Assembly (NCBI GenBank): GCA_036526195.1
Contig: DATCYZ010000067.1
Location: 1 to 64,000, forward strand
Direction: 5' to 3'
Source: DATCYZ01 sp036526195
Lineage (GTDB): Bacteria > Pseudomonadota > Gammaproteobacteria > Burkholderiales > SG8-39
Length of the DNA stretch: 64,000 bases
Every line of letters begins with the position of its first letter. Positions within the stretch are counted from its first letter, which is position 1. Below are positions 56,970 to 64,000 of this stretch, in pieces. The position numbers and the translations under genes are program-made. The notes below the pieces were generated by a model, which made no database searches, was not told where the DNA came from, and saw only the letters and a program-made list of their open reading frames with translations.

Positions 56970-58154
56970 TCAGCCGATCGCCCCCGCCGCGCGCAGCCTC
57001 GCAATCGCCTGCCCGTCGTAACCGAGTTCGCCGAGGATCGCCGCGCTGTGCGTGCCGAGCGCGGGCACCGCATCCATGCGCGGCTCGAAATCCGAGATGT
57101 TCAGGGGCGGCTTCAGCGCATCGAGCGGGCCTGCGGGCGAATCCACCTGCGCCCAGCGCCCGCGCGCTTGCAGTTGAGGGTGCGACCAGAATTCCTGCAG
57201 CGTGTTCAGCCGCGCATTGGCGATGCCGGCGGCCTCGAGCCGCGCGGTGACCTCGGCGGCGGTCAGCGTGCCGAACACGCGCTCGATCGCCGCGTGCATG
57301 GCATCGCGGTTCGCCAGCCGCGCGTTCGAGGAGTTGAAGCGCGCATCGGTGGCGAGCGAGGCATCGCCAAGCACGGTCTCGCAAAAGCGCGCGAACTCGC
57401 GCGCGTTCTGGATCGACAGGAACACCGTGCCGCCGTCGCCTGCGCGGAACGGCCCGTAGGGCACCATGGTGGCGTGATAGGCGCCGGCGCGTGGCGGCGG
57501 CGTGCCGCCGTAGGCGCTGTAGTAGGCGGGAAAACCCATCCATTCGCCGAGCGACTCGAACATGGTGATGTCTAGCGTCGCGCCTTCACCGGTGGTGGCA
57601 CGGCGCAGCAGTGCAGCGAGGATCGAGGACATGGCATACATGCCGGCGGCGATGTCCGCCACCGGGATCCCCGCCTTGGAGGGCGATTCCGGCGTGCCCG
57701 TGACCGAGAGCAATCCGGTCTCGCATTGCACCAGCAGGTCGTAGGCGCGCTTCTCGGCGTACGGCCCGGCGGGCCCGTAGCCCGAGATGCCGCACCACAC
57801 CAGGCGCGGGTGTCTTGCGCGCAGTTCCGCTGCGCCGAGGCCGAGCCGCTCGACCGCGCCCGGCGCAAGGTTCTGCAGGAAGACGTCCGCGCCCGCCACC
57901 AGTTTCGCCAGGATGGCCTTCGCCTCCGGGTGCTTGACGTCCAGCGCGAAGCTTTCCTTCGAGCGGTTGACCCAGACGAAATGCGAGGACAGGCCTTTCA
58001 CGGTGGTGTCATAGCCGCGCGAGGCGTCGCCCGCGCCGGGGCGTTCGATCTTGATCACGCGCGCGCCCATCTCCGCCAGCTGGCGGGTGCAGAACGGCCC
58101 CGCGATCACCTGCTCGAGGGCAACGACCGTGATGCCTTCCAGCGGCCGGATCAT
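56970..58154 (-). CDS. CaiB/BaiF family CoA-transferase (class III)
   Basis: 394 aa. Family III CoA-transferases move CoA between carboxylic acids through an aspartyl intermediate. The N-terminal LEGITVVALEQVIAGPFCTRQLAEMGA, IKIERPGAGDASRG, the likely catalytic D139 in KRAYDLLVQ, and GYGPAGPYA are all typical. It overlaps the upstream FAH/hydratase gene by 4 nt (ATGA). Together they suggest catabolism of a dicarboxylic or branched acid; substrates are not determinable. Confidence 0.9.
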   Translation of the reverse strand: MIRPLEGITVVALEQVIAGPFCTRQLAEMGARVIKIERPGAGDASRGYDTTVKGLSSHFVWVNRSKESFALDVKHPEAKAILAKLVAGADVFLQNLAPGAVERLGLGAAELRARHPRLVWCGISGYGPAGPYAEKRAYDLLVQCETGLLSVTGTPESPSKAGIPVADIAAGMYAMSSILAALLRRATTGEGATLDITMFESLGEWMGFPAYYSAYGGTPPPRAGAYHATMVPYGPFRAGDGGTVFLSIQNAREFARFCETVLGDASLATDARFNSSNARLANRDAMHAAIERVFGTLTAAEVTARLEAAGIANARLNTLQEFWSHPQLQARGRWAQVDSPAGPLDALKPPLNISDFEPRMDAVPALGTHSAAILGELGYDGQAIARLRAAGAIG

Positions 58155-58963
58155 TGGAAGCCGACTTCCAGCCCCGCGAGCGGCAGGCCGTCGAAGGCGG
58201 TGCGCCAGGTCTCGCCGGGCGCCACCGGATGGGCGTCAGTGAGCGTGCCTGTGGAAACGATCTCGCCGGCCTGCAGGGGCGGCGCCTCCGGCTGCCGGTC
58301 CAGGAGGTCGACGAGGAAGGCGAGCGCCTTCAAGGGGCTGTCGAGGACGTTCGCGCCGACGCCCCGGTCGACGACTTCGTCGCCGCGCCGCAGCTGCACC
58401 CCGAGCGCCGGTAACTGCGCGACGAGGTCCGGCAGCGTCGCGACCGGCACCGGCGTGCCGACGATCAGGCGACCGTGCAGTCCGTTGTCGGCGGTGCAAT
58501 CGGCGATCTTCAAACCCCAGTCGGGGTGATGGCACTGGACGATCTCGATTGCGTGCGCCATCCACTGGATGCAGGCAAGCAGTGCCTGCGGGGTGCGCGC
58601 CGCGCCGGGTTCGCGGGCGAGGCGAAAGCAGATCTCCGGCTCGATCCTCGGCTGCGCGAGCCCGGCCAGCGGCACCTGCGCGCGGTTGCCTGGCGCGGCA
58701 ATGAGCGTGCGGTCGTACACCATGCCCCACATCGGCTCGTAGACACCGTAGCGCTTCCAGATCGTGCGGTTGGTGAAGCCGATCTTGCGCCCGGCGGGCT
58801 TCCAGCCCTTTTCCAGGCGCGCCGCGTGCAATCGCGCCGCAGCGCGGTAGCCGTCTTCCGGCGAGAGGGTCGGTTCGCGCTCGCTGAACGGCCGGACCAG
58901 CTTCGAGGACCCGTCGAGCGCGACGAGTTCCTGCGCAACGCGGGCAATGGGGTCGTTGGCCAT
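58151..58963 (-). CDS. 2-keto-4-pentenoate hydratase / FAH-family protein
   Basis: 270 aa. It carries the hydratase/decarboxylase pattern of the fumarylacetoacetate hydrolase superfamily: GRKIGFTNRTIWKRYGV, MWGMVYD, and IEPEICFRLARE with metal-binding acidic residues. DWGLKIADCTADNGLHGRLIVG and a late STGTLTDAHPVAPGE follow. The family adds water to 2-oxo-4-enoates in aromatic meta-cleavage or homologous pathways. It is first in a two-gene leftward operon with the CoA-transferase. Confidence 0.87.
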   Translation of the reverse strand: MANDPIARVAQELVALDGSSKLVRPFSEREPTLSPEDGYRAAARLHAARLEKGWKPAGRKIGFTNRTIWKRYGVYEPMWGMVYDRTLIAAPGNRAQVPLAGLAQPRIEPEICFRLAREPGAARTPQALLACIQWMAHAIEIVQCHHPDWGLKIADCTADNGLHGRLIVGTPVPVATLPDLVAQLPALGVQLRRGDEVVDRGVGANVLDSPLKALAFLVDLLDRQPEAPPLQAGEIVSTGTLTDAHPVAPGETWRTAFDGLPLAGLEVGFQ

Positions 58964-59055
58964 GCAAAGCGTCCGGGAAATGGGGGGGCATTCTACCGTG
59001 CGTGCAAGCGCCGCCGCGGTTGCGGTTTCACCCTGCGCGTGCCAAATTAGCCGCC

Positions 59056-59481
59056 ATGGATGAATCCCTCGCCTGGGCCGTGATCGGCCTGACCCTTGTC
59101 ATCGTCGAGTTGCTCACCGGCACGTTCTACCTGCTGATGCTTGGTGGCGCGGCGTTCGGCGCGGCGCTGGTGGCCTGGTTCGGGCAGCCGTTTCCGGTGC
59201 AGGCGATCGTTGCGGGCGTGGTCTCCGCGCTCGGCGCCTACATGGTGCATGCCTATCGCGCGCGCAACCGTGCGCAGCAGATGCCCTCGATCGACCAGGG
59301 CCAGCCGGCCAGATTCGAAGCCTGGATCGATGCGACGGCGCAGCTTGCGCGGGTGCGCTATCGCGGCGCCAGCTGGGACGCGCAGGTCAGCGAACCCGGC
59401 GCGCTCGAGCCGGGCGCAATGCTTTACGTGGTGAACGCCGATGGCAACACGCTCACGGTCTCGCGCGCGCGCCCCGGCTGA
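59056..59481 (+). CDS. NfeD-like membrane protein
   Basis: 141 aa from the ATG at 59056. The first half has two or three hydrophobic helices (WAVIGLTLVIVELLTGTFYLLMLGGAAFG). The C-terminal part (about residues 75-141) is an OB-fold NfeD domain (GQPARFEAWIDATAQLARVRYRGASWDAQ). Short NfeD proteins pair with SPFH/stomatin proteins, here the next gene. The pair is thought to shape membrane microdomains. Confidence 0.88.
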   Translation: MDESLAWAVIGLTLVIVELLTGTFYLLMLGGAAFGAALVAWFGQPFPVQAIVAGVVSALGAYMVHAYRARNRAQQMPSIDQGQPARFEAWIDATAQLARVRYRGASWDAQVSEPGALEPGAMLYVVNADGNTLTVSRARPG

Positions 59482-59536
59482 GGCGCTGCAGGCCGGACCG
59501 CCGGATCTCACAGCCTATTTTCCTAGGAGTATGCCG

Positions 59537-60535
59537 ATGTTCCCGAAACTTCTGGTGGCGCTCGCCGTATCGATCGCCGCCGCGTTCTTTCCTGCCACCG
59601 AGCGCTACGCGGTGTGGATCTTCTTCATCGCCATGGTGGTGGTGTTCGTCATTGAGGGCGTGCGCATCGTGCCGCAGCAGACGGCGCTGGTGGTGGAGCG
59701 CTTCGGGCGCTTCCACACCATCCTCGCGCCCGGCCTGAACCTGATCATCCCGTTCCTCGACCGGGTCGCCTACCAGCATTCGCTGAAGGAGGTGCCGCTC
59801 GACGTGCCCGAGCAGGTCTGCATCACGCGCGACAACACGCAACTCGCGGTCGACGGGGTGCTGTACTTCCAGGTCATGGACCCGCGCCAGGCCTCCTACG
59901 GCTCGGCGAATTACGTCGCCGCGATCACGCAGCTTGCGCAGACCACCTTGCGCAGCGAGATCGGCAAGATGGAACTCGACAAGAGTTTCGAGTCGCGCGA
60001 GGAGATCAACCGACAGATCGTCGCGGTGCTCGACGAGGCTGGGCGCAGCTGGGGCATCAAGGTGCTGCGTTACGAGATCAAGAGCATCACCCCGCCCGAG
60101 GCGATCCTGCGCGCGATGCAGCAGCAGATCACCGCGGAGCGCGAGAAGCGCGCCCTGATCGCGAAGTCCGAGGGCCAGCGGCAGGAGGAGATCAACCTCG
60201 CCGACGGCAAGCGCCAGGCGGCGGTGCTCGAATCCGAGGGCGAGAAGCAGGCGGCGATCAACCGCGCGCAGGGCGAGGCGACGGCGCTGCGCCTGGTGGC
60301 CGAGGCGAACGCCGCGGCGGTGCGCGTGGTCGGCGAGGCGATGAGCGAGAAGGGCGGCATGGATGCGGCCAACCTGAAGATCGCGCAGGAGTACGTGGAA
60401 GCCTTCGGCCGGCTTGCGAAGACCTCGAACACGATGATCGTGCCGGCAAACGCCGCCGACGTCTCCTCCCTCATCGCGACGGCGATGACGGTGCTCGACA
60501 AGACGCGGGCCGCGGCGGCGGGAGCGCGGGCATGA
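59537..60535 (+). CDS. SPFH-domain (stomatin/QmcA-like) membrane protein
   Basis: 332 aa from the ATG at 59537, 7 nt after AGGAG; an ATG at 59531 is too close to that site. Two short hydrophobic segments anchor it. The SPFH domain starts with VRIVPQQTALVVERFGRFHTIL, and a long Ala/Glu/Gln-rich coiled coil follows (residues about 190-270: KSEGQRQEEINLADGKRQAA). A short C-terminal tail closes it. It oligomerises at the membrane; its partner is the upstream NfeD protein. Confidence 0.92.
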   Translation: MFPKLLVALAVSIAAAFFPATERYAVWIFFIAMVVVFVIEGVRIVPQQTALVVERFGRFHTILAPGLNLIIPFLDRVAYQHSLKEVPLDVPEQVCITRDNTQLAVDGVLYFQVMDPRQASYGSANYVAAITQLAQTTLRSEIGKMELDKSFESREEINRQIVAVLDEAGRSWGIKVLRYEIKSITPPEAILRAMQQQITAEREKRALIAKSEGQRQEEINLADGKRQAAVLESEGEKQAAINRAQGEATALRLVAEANAAAVRVVGEAMSEKGGMDAANLKIAQEYVEAFGRLAKTSNTMIVPANAADVSSLIATAMTVLDKTRAAAAGARA

Positions 60536-60951
60536 GCGTCTCGGCCATGAATCACTTCACCGTCCTCACCGACGACCTCGAGGCGACGCTGGCGTTTTAC
60601 GCCGAACACCTCGGCTTTCGTCCGGGCGCGCGGCCGCCGTTCACCTTTCCCGGTGCCTGGCTGTATGCCGAAGGGGGCAGCGAGCCGATCCTGCACATCG
60701 TCGCGGGGGTGGCGAAGAGCCGGTTGGTGCCGGGTGTGCTCGATCACATGGCATTCACCGGGCGCGGCCTCGACAAGGTGATCGCGCGGCTGGACGCACG
60801 CGGCGTGGACTACGAACTGCGCCGCCTGCCCGAATACGGGACCTGGCAGATCTTCTTCCTCGACCCGAACGGCGCCAAGGTTGAGATCGACTTCGACAAG
60901 TCCGAAGTGGCGCCCCCGGGGGCGCGCATCACGCAGCGCGCCACGGCGTGA
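60532..60951 (+). CDS. VOC-family protein (glyoxalase/bleomycin-resistance superfamily)
   Basis: 139 aa, overlapping the SPFH gene by 4 nt. The single VOC module has MNHFTVLTDDLEATLAFYAEHLGF at the start, then LDHMAFTGRGLDKVIARL, and a final IFFLDPNGAKVEIDF with the metal-ligand Glu. Members are metal-dependent lyases, isomerases or dioxygenases; the role is unknown. It sits in a four-gene coupled run, NfeD-SPFH-VOC-small membrane protein. Confidence 0.85.
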   Translation: MSVSAMNHFTVLTDDLEATLAFYAEHLGFRPGARPPFTFPGAWLYAEGGSEPILHIVAGVAKSRLVPGVLDHMAFTGRGLDKVIARLDARGVDYELRRLPEYGTWQIFFLDPNGAKVEIDFDKSEVAPPGARITQRATA

Positions 60952-61247
60952 TCCTGCTGCAGCGGATCGCCGGGGCCTTCGTCGGCCTCGCCCTGTTCGT
61001 CGCCGCGTTTGTCTTTGCCTCGGTGGTGCTGGCGGTGGTGGCGACCGTCGGGCTGGTGCTCTGGGGCTGGCTGTGGTGGCGCACCCGTGACCTGCGCCGC
61101 GCGGCGGCGGCGCGGCGGGACGCCATGGGAAACGGTCCGGCGGGGGCGGGCGACGGCACCGTGGTCGAGGGCGAGGTGATCCGCGAGGAAACGCGCATCG
61201 AACGCCGCCCCGGCACGCCGGAGGACAACGGTCCGGCCCGGCGCTAG
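60948..61247 (+). CDS. Small membrane protein, unknown function
   Basis: 99 aa with a GTG start at 60948 overlapping the VOC stop (GTGA). Two adjacent hydrophobic helices (residues about 3-45) end in a WGWLWWRTRDLRR interface. A charged cytoplasmic tail, rich in Glu and Arg, follows. The family was not recognised. It is translationally coupled at the end of the operon. The TAG stop overlaps, through CTAG, the stop of a small opposite-strand ORF. Confidence 0.7.
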   Translation: MILLQRIAGAFVGLALFVAAFVFASVVLAVVATVGLVLWGWLWWRTRDLRRAAAARRDAMGNGPAGAGDGTVVEGEVIREETRIERRPGTPEDNGPARR

Positions 61248-61384
61248 CCCCCGGCCTGCGCCGCCTCGCTGGCGGCTTCGTCGAATGTGAAGCGGTCCGG
61301 CCAGAGTCGCTCCGGATCGATGGCCGCGCGCAGTGACCCGCGCGCGATGGCGCCCTGCACCGGGTACGCCGCATCGCCGGTCAT
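61244..61384 (-). CDS. Possible 46-aa ORF or gene remnant downstream of the TRAP permease
   Basis: ATG 61384 to TAG 61244, in the same frame as the TRAP permease and beginning 33 nt after its stop. In-frame codons run on from that stop with no interruption. The translation (MTGDAAYPVQGAIARGS ... DPERLWPDRFTFDEAASEA) has natural-looking composition and acidic C-terminal helix character. No family was recognised. It could be a real small gene, the tail of a longer lost reading frame, or chance. Confidence 0.35.
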   Translation of the reverse strand: MTGDAAYPVQGAIARGSLRAAIDPERLWPDRFTFDEAASEAAQAGG

Positions 61385-61417
61385 GCGGCTGGGCAGGCCG
61401 CCGCCCAGCCCGGGTGT

Positions 61418-63367
61418 TCAGCTGCCCGGCGCGCGTTCGGCAACAGTCGCGGATTCCCGGTTGCGGCGCGCCGCCAGCCATTGCGCCACCACCACGATGC
61501 TCAGCAGGGCGGCCCCGGCCATGTCTGTGTACAGCCCGGGCTTGATCAGGCAGAGCGCGCCGAAGAACAGCACCACCCGATGCCAGGTATTGGCGAAGCC
61601 GAACAGCCAGCCGAACAGGGACCCGGCCAGCGCGATCACGCCGATCGACGCCGAGAGCACGGCACTGATCACGTAAGGCCACTGCACGCCCCAGTCCTTG
61701 ACGATCAGCAGCAGCATCGGCTCGTAGATGAACATGAAGGGCACGATGTAGGCGGGCGCCGCGGCGCGCATCGCGGCCCAGCCCGAGGCCCACATGTTCG
61801 CTTTCGCGAGGCCGGCGGCAGCGAACACCGCGAGCGCGACCGGGGGCGTGATCGCCGAGAGGATGGCGAAGTACAGGGCGAACATGTGGGCCGCGGGGAT
61901 CATCGTGGCCCGGCAATCGACACTGGTCGGATCCGGGCAGTTGCCGGTGGCGAGCTTCGCCACAGCGGGCACCAGCAGCGCCACCATCATGATGTAGGCT
62001 GGCGTGGTCGGCATGCCCATGCCGAGCACGATGCCGGCCATCGCGGTGAGGATCAGCGCGAGCACCAGCTGGTCCTGCGCCACGACCAGCACCATCTGCG
62101 TGAAGACGATGCCCAGGCCGGTGATGGTGACGCAGGCGATGACGATGCCGGCGCAGGCGCAGGCCATGGCGACCGCGAGCGTGTTCCGCGCGCCATCCTC
62201 CAGCGCAGCCAGGATCGAGTGCCAGCCGATGCCGGCGCGCGTGGCGCGCCGCAGCAGCGCGAGCGGCAGGCAGGAAAGCGCACCGGCAAGCGCGCACAGG
62301 GGCGCCGAGTACCCGGCGATCAGGCCGAAGAGCACGATCAGGATCGGCACGAACAGATGACCGCGCTCGAGCATTACCGCGGAAAAGCGCGGCAGCTCGC
62401 TGTCGGGCACGCCGAGCAATTTGTAGCGCTTGGCCTCGAAGTGCACGGCGAAGAAGACCGCGAGGTAATAGAGGAACGCGGGCACCAGGGCCCACAGGGC
62501 CACCTGGGCGTAGGGCACTGCGAGGAACTCCGCCATCACGAAGGCCGCCGCGCCCATGATCGGGGGCATCAGCTGCCCGCCGGTGGAGGCCACGGCCTCG
62601 ACGGCGGCGGCGAATGGCGGACGGAATCCGGTGCGCTTCATGAGCGGAATGGTGATCGGGCCATCGACCATGACGTTGGCCACCGCGCTGCCGGAGACGG
62701 TGCCGAACAGGCTGGAGGAGACCACCGCCACCTTGCCCGGGCCGCCGGCATAGCGGCCGGTGATCGAGAGCGCGAAATCCATGAACAGCTGCCCGGTGCC
62801 GCTCTTTTCCATGAAGGCGCCGAACAGCACGAACAGCATCACGTAGGACGCCGACACGCCGAGCGTGGAGCCGAAGATGCCCTCAGTGGAGAGGTAGACC
62901 TGCTCCATGAGGACCGGCATGCGTACCTGCGTGAAGCCGATGGCATAGACGAGAAAGCAGATGGCCGTGAGCGGCAGGGCCCAGCCGATGACCCGGCGGG
63001 TGGCTTCCAGCACCACGATGACCGAGACGACGGCGAAGAACTTGTCCCAGGACGTCAGGTCGTCGATGTAGATGATGCGGTTCAGGAAGGCTTCATAGTT
63101 GAGGAAGATGTTGAGTACCACGCCCCAGCCCCCGGCGAGCAGCACGACGTCGAGCGTGCGCCACCCCCATCCGCCGTCGCGGCGGAACGGATAGAGCAGG
63201 AACACCAGAGTGATCGTGAACAGCAGGTGCGTGCCGCGGAAGATCACCGCCTCGGGCGGGCCGAAGGCCGCGACATACATGTGGTACAGCGACATCGCGA
63301 CCGCGATCGCAAGCGCGGTCCAGCGCAGCGCGGCGCTGACCGGCGTCGCGGCGGGTTTCTCGTCCAT
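61418..63367 (-). CDS. TRAP transporter permease, fused DctQM (TAXI-type 4TM/12TM)
   Basis: 649 aa with about 16-18 hydrophobic helices. The first four or so form the small DctQ-like part (start MDEKPAATPVSAALRWTALAIA). The rest is the large DctM-like permease: SALSITGRYAGGPGKVAVVSSSLFGTVSGSAVANV, and GMGMPTTPAYIMMVALL. These fused permeases work with TAXI-family binding proteins for Na+- or H+-driven uptake of carboxylates such as glutamate or 2-oxoglutarate-like compounds. The binding-protein gene lies directly upstream. Substrate is unknown. Confidence 0.92.
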   Translation of the reverse strand: MDEKPAATPVSAALRWTALAIAVAMSLYHMYVAAFGPPEAVIFRGTHLLFTITLVFLLYPFRRDGGWGWRTLDVVLLAGGWGVVLNIFLNYEAFLNRIIYIDDLTSWDKFFAVVSVIVVLEATRRVIGWALPLTAICFLVYAIGFTQVRMPVLMEQVYLSTEGIFGSTLGVSASYVMLFVLFGAFMEKSGTGQLFMDFALSITGRYAGGPGKVAVVSSSLFGTVSGSAVANVMVDGPITIPLMKRTGFRPPFAAAVEAVASTGGQLMPPIMGAAAFVMAEFLAVPYAQVALWALVPAFLYYLAVFFAVHFEAKRYKLLGVPDSELPRFSAVMLERGHLFVPILIVLFGLIAGYSAPLCALAGALSCLPLALLRRATRAGIGWHSILAALEDGARNTLAVAMACACAGIVIACVTITGLGIVFTQMVLVVAQDQLVLALILTAMAGIVLGMGMPTTPAYIMMVALLVPAVAKLATGNCPDPTSVDCRATMIPAAHMFALYFAILSAITPPVALAVFAAAGLAKANMWASGWAAMRAAAPAYIVPFMFIYEPMLLLIVKDWGVQWPYVISAVLSASIGVIALAGSLFGWLFGFANTWHRVVLFFGALCLIKPGLYTDMAGAALLSIVVVAQWLAARRNRESATVAERAPGS

Positions 63368-63393
63368 GGCCTTGCTCCTCCCTCCGGAAGAAG

Positions 63394-63418
63394 AACGGGG
63401 CGGCCCAGCCGCCCCGTT
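63394..63418 (-). promoter_or_regulatory. Intercistronic hairpin between TAXI binding protein and permease genes
   Basis: AACGGGGCGGC (63394-63404), a 3-nt loop, GCCGCCCCGTT (63408-63418): a perfect 11-bp stem in the 77-nt gap between the two TRAP genes. It lacks a U-tract on the reading strand. Placement suggests 3'-end protection of the abundant binding-protein mRNA, or partial termination before the permease. Confidence 0.5.
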
Positions 63419-63444
63419 TCCCCTTCAGACTGCAGACGGCACGA

Positions 63445-64000
63445 TCAGATGGCGCCGACTTCCTTGTAGAACTTCGCCGCGCCCTTGTGCAGCGGCACGC
63501 CGATGTCCAGCGCCATGTCCTTCGGCGTGATGCCGGAGATCGCTTTCACCACGGCCGACATGTCGTCGACGCTGGCGGCCATCGCCTTGGTCATCGCGTA
63601 CACCGTGGCCTCGGGCAGGTTGCAGGCTACGACCACATGGGTCGAGTAGCCGATCACGGGCACGTCCTTGTCCTGCTTCGGGTAGGTGCCGGCCTTGATG
63701 ATCAGCTTGTTGTGCCCGGGGTTCGCTTTCTTCACCTCGGCAAAGGTCTTGTCGTCCACCGGCACGAGCTTGACGTCGCGCGCGCTGGCAAGGTCCATCA
63801 CCGCCGAGGCCGGCGCCGTGGTGCCGAGCGTGAAGACCTGCGCGTGGCCGTCCTTCATCATCGCCACGGCATCGTTGTAGCCGGCCTGGAAGTTCGCCTT
63901 GGCGAGTGACTGGTAGGTCATGCCGTTGATCTTCAGCACCTGCTCGGTGAGCAGTTCGCCGGTGTTGCCCTTGGGCTGCGTGACCAGGGTCTTGCCCTTC
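63445..64000 (-). CDS. TAXI-family TRAP transporter substrate-binding protein (5' part beyond window)
   Basis: The frame is open to the right edge; about 184 C-terminal codons are visible. Sequences such as TQPKGNTGELLTEQVLKINGM, DAVAMMKDGHAQVFTLGTTAPASAVMDLA and VIGYSTHVVVACNLPEATVYAMTKAM match TAXI periplasmic binding proteins. The visible end is complete (stop at 63445). Its signal peptide and the first half of the domain lie outside. It is upstream of the fused permease, and the hairpin at 63394-63418 separates them. Confidence 0.88.
   Translation of the reverse strand, partial: KGKTLVTQPKGNTGELLTEQVLKINGMTYQSLAKANFQAGYNDAVAMMKDGHAQVFTLGTTAPASAVMDLASARDVKLVPVDDKTFAEVKKANPGHNKLIIKAGTYPKQDKDVPVIGYSTHVVVACNLPEATVYAMTKAMAASVDDMSAVVKAISGITPKDMALDIGVPLHKGAAKFYKEVGAI

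Noticed and set aside
56749..57021. 90-aa open frame in the intergenic region before the CoA-transferase
   Set aside because: No ribosome site, low-complexity leucine run caused by the CCT repeat, and overlap with the 3' end of a real gene.

Overview
The window is about two-thirds G+C, densely packed and read in many short operons with 1-8 nt stop/start overlaps (ATGA, GTGA, TGATG). Gene content and order point to a betaproteobacterium, probably Burkholderiales or a near relative. The clues are queA/tgt/yajC/secD/secF, nudJ-mnmA near purB, purM divergent from an AI-2E permease and hda, a GlrK/GlrR pair, a DSF (rpf) locus, a TAXI-type TRAP transporter and a CaiB CoA-transferase. This is an inference from family knowledge, not a database match. 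No phage, plasmid, transposase or CRISPR array was seen.

Layout. 1-5344: envelope proteins of unknown role, then a translationally coupled omega-aminotransferase and N-carbamoyl/ureido amidohydrolase (reductive pyrimidine or hydantoin type catabolism). 5372-12787: membrane protein, CorA, an aminotransferase, nudJ-mnmA, GST, a uracil-DNA glycosylase-like protein and purB. 12812-21511: a fused MFS/spermidine-synthase-like protein facing the leftward run queA - TauD-like dioxygenase - tgt - yajC - secD - secF. 21617-27239: tRNA-Leu(CAA), then a DSF quorum-sensing module: rpfG-like, rpfC-like, a heme-oxygenase-fold protein, and convergent rpfF. 27430-30948: FAD oxidoreductase divergent from a gamma-glutamyltransferase family gene. 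30979-35851: leftward operon of AI-2E permease, hda, HAD phosphatase, pcnB, folK and a deoxynucleoside kinase. 35931-41484: purM, a DMT exporter, dnaE. 41506-49318: a degenerate PCMH-type flavoprotein homologue, acylphosphatase, a pilin-like protein, metG, mrp-dcd, an ornithine decarboxylase with a leader region carrying two tiny ORFs, and folA. 49360-56635: glrK-glrR, an MFS transporter, DUF3179 and DUF1223 proteins, and an orphan DGQHR (DndB-like) protein. 56970-64000: CaiB CoA-transferase with a hydratase/FAH protein, NfeD-SPFH-VOC-small membrane protein operon, and a TAXI TRAP transporter running off the right edge.

The most unusual signal is a 58-bp, A+T-rich, two-fold symmetric element present three times (8537-8594, 36958-37015, 56651-56708). 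Each copy has a 16-bp palindrome core, GTAACATATATGTTAC or a one-base variant. GGCGCC arms lie exactly 26 bp from the centre on both sides in copy 3, on the left in copy 1 and on the right in copy 2. Two copies lie between convergent genes; the third overlaps the translation start region of nudJ. Next in interest are the ornithine decarboxylase leader (47351-47508), the rpf module with its oxidase-like gene, the orphan DGQHR protein and the pilin-like protein without a prepilin leader.
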